NCBI GenBank assembly: GCA_038528385.1
Contig: JBCBET010000001.1
Coordinates: 682,001 to 746,000, forward strand
DNA: 64,000 bases
Origin: Shimia_B sp038528385
GTDB lineage: Bacteria > Pseudomonadota > Alphaproteobacteria > Rhodobacterales > Rhodobacteraceae
Reading direction: 5' to 3'
The notes beneath the pieces were generated by a model. The model was given only the letters and a program-made list of their open reading frames with translations. It had not been told where the DNA came from and searched no databases. Made by a program: the position numbers and the translations under genes. Positions 60,862 through 64,000 of this stretch are shown here, in pieces; the first letter of the stretch is position 1, and each line of letters begins with the position of its first letter.

Positions 60862-62754
60862 ATGGATACAGACGACTACCCGGTTGAAGTGGTGCTGAAA
60901 GAAGCGCGCCGCTTTATGGTTCCGCTTTATCAGCGCAAATACCAATGGGGCGATAAGCGCCTTGCACCGTTCTGGGCAGATGTGACGGCTAAGGCTATCG
61001 AAGTCTTGGATGGCGATGCTAAGTTCGAACATTATATGGGCGCGCTTATCCTTTCCCCTGTGGGCCAAGGGTCGCAAATCGGCATCACTCCTGTCGTGCA
61101 AGTGGTCGATGGACAGCAGCGGCTTACGACCTTCCAAATCCTTCTCACGGCTTTGCGGGAAGTTTCCAGGCATCATGAATTGGAAGACCTGATCGAACAC
61201 ATTGACGGGTATCTGCTGAACGTCCCGAAGAGCAAGGACACCGACCCTCTTGCCAAGTACAAGCTGAGCCCGACCCCTTCCGACCGGTCGCTGTTCCATG
61301 ATCTTGTCGAACTGCCCTATGCGGAGGTGTCGAAGAAATACAAGCACCTCTATTGGGGCAGCAAGGTCCCCAAGAATACAGAATTTCCAGCGTTCCGGGC
61401 CTATCACCTGTTCTACAGCTGGATCGATGATTTCTCGTTCTATGGCCCGGACGAAGAAAGCGAGATCGACCTGGACGCCGAAGCGCCGGAGGGCGGCGAA
61501 GATGACGAGGTGGAGCTGGAGCTGATCGAAAAGCGGCTGGAGGCCATCCTGACCGCTGTTCTGGACCGATTAAAGCTGGTGGTCATCACGCTGGGCGAGA
61601 ATGACGACGCACAAGTCATTTTTGAGACTCTGAACTCCCAAGGCGAACCGCTTTTGGCGATGGACCTGGTGCGGAACAACATCTTCCACCGGGCCGAAAA
61701 GCAAAGCGCATCGGTAGAACAGCTCTACACGAAACTCTGGACGCCCTTTGACAAGGGTTGGTGGAAGGAAGCTGCGCCGAACGCGCGCCCGACGCGACCC
61801 CGGATCGACCATTTCCTTGCGCATACCCTAGCGGCGGAGACGGGCGATAAGATTTCCATGCGGGAGCTTTACGCAGAATATCGCGCTTTCGCTGTTCCAA
61901 AGAACAAGCCGCGTTTTGAAGACGTTGAAGACGAGCTTCGCCTGATCGAAGCCTATGCACCACTTTATGAGACCCTAGAGGGTCGGAAAAACGAAGACGC
62001 TGCCCTGCATTGGTTGGGTCGCAAATTGGCCGCATGGCAGGTCACGACAGCCTATCCAATTGCCATGCAAATCGGGCGTTCCGATCTGGACAGCGCAGAA
62101 CGGCGGGAGCTGTCGGAGTTGATCTATTCCTACCTCGTTCGCCGCGCGGTATGCGGACTTACGACCAAGAACCTGAACAAGCTCTTCCAATCGCTCAGCG
62201 CGGAGTTTCAGGAACACGGGCCATCCAAGGAAGTCTTTGCGGATTTCTTTTCAGAGCGGGATGGCGACAGCAGCAGGTTCCCAGATGACAGAGAGTTGCG
62301 GCGCGGCATCCTGACTGGCAATGCATACGCAATCTCTCCGCGCACACGTTTGGTCGATATTCTATGGGAACTAGAAGTGGCGAGCCGGACTAAGCTTTCG
62401 GAAAGTGGTGACCGACCAGACGGTCTTTGGGTCGAACACGTCATGCCTCAGACTTGGGGCGATGATTGGCCGTTGCCCGATGGGTCAACTGCTGACCCGA
62501 GTTCGATGGACCAACAAACCGTTGCAAGAAATGCGAAGTTGCACACTCTGGGCAACCTCACTTTGCTTTCCAGCGGCGCTAACATCTCGTCTGGAAACAA
62601 GAGCTTCAAAATGAAGAAAAAGAAGTTCGCGGAACACTCTGGCTTATTTCTGAACAAGTGGTTTGCAATCCGCGACCGTTGGACGGAAGACGAGATCGAA
62701 GAACGCGGCGCGGCGTTAGCGACTCTCGCGTTGGAGGTTTGGCAGCCTCTTTGA
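60862..62754 (+). CDS. DUF262/DUF1524 (GmrSD-type) restriction endonuclease
   Basis: A 630-aa protein. The N-terminal DUF262 domain has VPLYQRKYQWG near residue 20 and the NTP-binding DGQQRLTTFQILL near residue 82. The C-terminal DUF1524 domain is an HNH-type nuclease with VEHVMPQTWG near residue 513 and NLTLLSSGANISSGNKSF near residue 562. GmrSD enzymes cut DNA with modified cytosines, such as glucosylated phage DNA. GAGGGG precedes ATG. It lies 37 bp after the RM gene and is probably co-transcribed with it, forming a combined defence against unmodified and modified DNA. Confidence 0.88.
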   Translation: MDTDDYPVEVVLKEARRFMVPLYQRKYQWGDKRLAPFWADVTAKAIEVLDGDAKFEHYMGALILSPVGQGSQIGITPVVQVVDGQQRLTTFQILLTALREVSRHHELEDLIEHIDGYLLNVPKSKDTDPLAKYKLSPTPSDRSLFHDLVELPYAEVSKKYKHLYWGSKVPKNTEFPAFRAYHLFYSWIDDFSFYGPDEESEIDLDAEAPEGGEDDEVELELIEKRLEAILTAVLDRLKLVVITLGENDDAQVIFETLNSQGEPLLAMDLVRNNIFHRAEKQSASVEQLYTKLWTPFDKGWWKEAAPNARPTRPRIDHFLAHTLAAETGDKISMRELYAEYRAFAVPKNKPRFEDVEDELRLIEAYAPLYETLEGRKNEDAALHWLGRKLAAWQVTTAYPIAMQIGRSDLDSAERRELSELIYSYLVRRAVCGLTTKNLNKLFQSLSAEFQEHGPSKEVFADFFSERDGDSSRFPDDRELRRGILTGNAYAISPRTRLVDILWELEVASRTKLSESGDRPDGLWVEHVMPQTWGDDWPLPDGSTADPSSMDQQTVARNAKLHTLGNLTLLSSGANISSGNKSFKMKKKKFAEHSGLFLNKWFAIRDRWTEDEIEERGAALATLALEVWQPL

Positions 62755-62879
62755 CCAAGCGATCCGAAAACCTGGGCTTCGCTTCGGGTCCTTCCATGCG
62801 ATTTTGAACCGACGCGGAGGGCGCGGAGCGCGCCAAGACACGATTCTGGGCCAACGCCATAGGTGCGGAGAACGCAGGA

Positions 62880-64000
62880 TTAACCTCTGCTAAACAGCTT
62901 CATAGGATCATCTGGCGTCGGTGAACCTGATAAATCGTCCAACGTGTCTGACCAAGCTTGCATCATTCCTTTTCGACCTTCGAGATACTTAGCCCGATTG
63001 TAGGCGCTACGTACTTTGTTGCCTTCGACATGCGCGAGCTGCCGTTCTATCCAGTCGGAGTTGAAGTCGTCCTCGTTCAACAGCGTGGATGCTGTGGTCC
63101 GAAAGCCGTGTGCGGTCATTTGCTCCTTCGTAAACCCCATCGTCCGCAAAGCCGCATTGAAGGTATTCTCCGAAAGTGGGCGGTCCTTTCGAGTAAGCGA
63201 ACCAACGATCAAATCCCGTCCTCCAGTAACCAGCTTTGCTGCCTTCAAGATCGAAAGGACTTGGGACGAAAGCGGCACTATGTGGTCGCGGTTCGATTTC
63301 ATCCGTTCAGCGGGGATAATGATCTCCTTTCGCTCCCAATCAACATCCGACCAACGGGCATGTCGGACCTCACCAGGACGCAGAAACGTGTACGCCAGAA
63401 GAAGAAGGCCCAATTTGGTAACGGCGCTCCCAGTGTAACTCCGTATCGTTCGAATGAGGCCCCCAACCTCTTTGCGATTTGTGATCGAAGGGTGGTTCTT
63501 GTGGTCGTGGTCCTTGGTGTTGAACCCGGAGCGGAGGCATTTAACTGGGTTGCGATCTGCATATTCAAACACGATAGCGTAATCGTAGAGAGAGTCGCAA
63601 AGAGACCGCAAACGGGCTGCGCTGTGGAGACTCCCGGCTTCTGCGAGAGTTTCCAGAACGGTACGGAAATCGGCAGTAGTCAGGTCTTTCACTGGGCGAT
63701 GCCCGAAGGCTTCGATGGTAAAGTCAAACAACCAGCGGTTCTTGGTGATTGTCGCCTCTTTGGCACCGTCCCTTTGCTTTTTGGCAAGGAACTTCTCGAC
63801 CACGAACGACCAAGTGATCGCAGTCGTAGACTCGGCTCTGGATTTGACCTCTTTGCGCGCCTCCATCGGATCAACGCCCTCCGCAAGGCTTCGCTTTGCT
63901 TCACGGTGCAACTCACGCGCGCGATCAAGATCGATCACAGGCCAAGCACCAAGACTCATGGTCTTGTACCTACCGTTGAACCGGTAGTTGTACTGCCAGA
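62880..64000 (-). CDS. P4-family tyrosine integrase, 5' end beyond the window
   Basis: A site-specific recombinase fragment of at least 372 aa. From the window edge it reads WQYNYRFNGRYKTMSLG, the end of the DUF4102 N-terminal domain, so the true start is outside. The SAM-like core-binding domain follows, then the catalytic domain with Arg in LRPGEVRHARW, Lys in MKSNRDHIVPLS, HGFRTTASTLL (H-x-x-R) and the Tyr in RSAYNRAKYLEGRK. P4-type integrases insert at tRNA or tmRNA 3' ends, which fits the putative att at 55031. The gene is intact as far as it can be seen. Confidence 0.9.
   Translation of the reverse strand, partial: WQYNYRFNGRYKTMSLGAWPVIDLDRARELHREAKRSLAEGVDPMEARKEVKSRAESTTAITWSFVVEKFLAKKQRDGAKEATITKNRWLFDFTIEAFGHRPVKDLTTADFRTVLETLAEAGSLHSAARLRSLCDSLYDYAIVFEYADRNPVKCLRSGFNTKDHDHKNHPSITNRKEVGGLIRTIRSYTGSAVTKLGLLLLAYTFLRPGEVRHARWSDVDWERKEIIIPAERMKSNRDHIVPLSSQVLSILKAAKLVTGGRDLIVGSLTRKDRPLSENTFNAALRTMGFTKEQMTAHGFRTTASTLLNEDDFNSDWIERQLAHVEGNKVRSAYNRAKYLEGRKGMMQAWSDTLDDLSGSPTPDDPMKLFSRG

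Overview
The window looks like a chromosomal segment of a Rhodobacteraceae-type alphaproteobacterium (Roseobacter group or a close relative). The reasons are the high GC content with strong G/C third-position bias, long operons joined by ATGA stop/start overlaps, an Anbu operon, a urea transporter beside ureide catabolism, a seven-gene Mrp antiporter and periplasmic-glucan genes. No rRNA, intact tRNA or CRISPR array was seen. Genus cannot be assigned by reading alone.

Layout. 0-5 kb: a gluconate-5-dehydrogenase-like SDR faces a four-gene Anbu operon (circularly permuted ATP-grasp, alpha-E, transglutaminase, Anbu peptidase); a long inverted repeat lies between the convergent ends. 5-14 kb: a peptide/opine-type ABC importer run with two separate dual-ATPase proteins and a choline-sulfatase-like enzyme inside the cluster. 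14-20 kb: mrpABCDEFG Na+/H+ antiporter. 20-25.4 kb: assimilatory sulfate reduction (cysG, cysI, cysH, cysJ). 25.6-26.6 kb: a tandem SnoaL-like protein. 26.6-32.8 kb: urtABCDE urea importer, whose intergenic gaps all carry inverted repeats. 33-38 kb: purine/ureide degradation (allE, allA, a puuE-uraD fusion, uraH, puuD) plus a small DUF2934 protein with a histone-like tail. 38-54 kb: envelope and glycan genes: opgG and opgH with a cytochrome b561, a CDP-alcohol phosphatidyltransferase and an LTA-synthase-like membrane sulfatase/transferase, a CUT1 sugar-type ABC importer, a flippase-like membrane protein, an FkbM methyltransferase, a broken HAD-UbiA prenyltransferase, a GtrA protein and a DprE2-like SDR.

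54-64 kb: lower-GC accessory DNA. After a decayed IS5-like transposase and an orphan HEPN-like gene, a sequence resembling the 3' end of a tRNA or tmRNA (55031-55048, minus strand) probably marks the left end of an integrated element. The element carries a primase-polymerase/AAA helicase, a large one-polypeptide restriction-modification enzyme, a GmrSD-type DUF262/DUF1524 nuclease and a P4-family integrase that runs off the right edge. This looks like a P4-like satellite or integrative element with antiviral cargo.

How the genes work together: urea import and ureide breakdown supply nitrogen; cysGIHJ supplies reduced sulfur; the mrp operon handles Na+/pH. The opg, CDP-alcohol and sulfatase genes probably make and decorate osmoregulated periplasmic glucan. 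The HAD-UbiA, GtrA and SDR genes look like remains of a decaprenyl-phosphoryl pentose pathway in decay.
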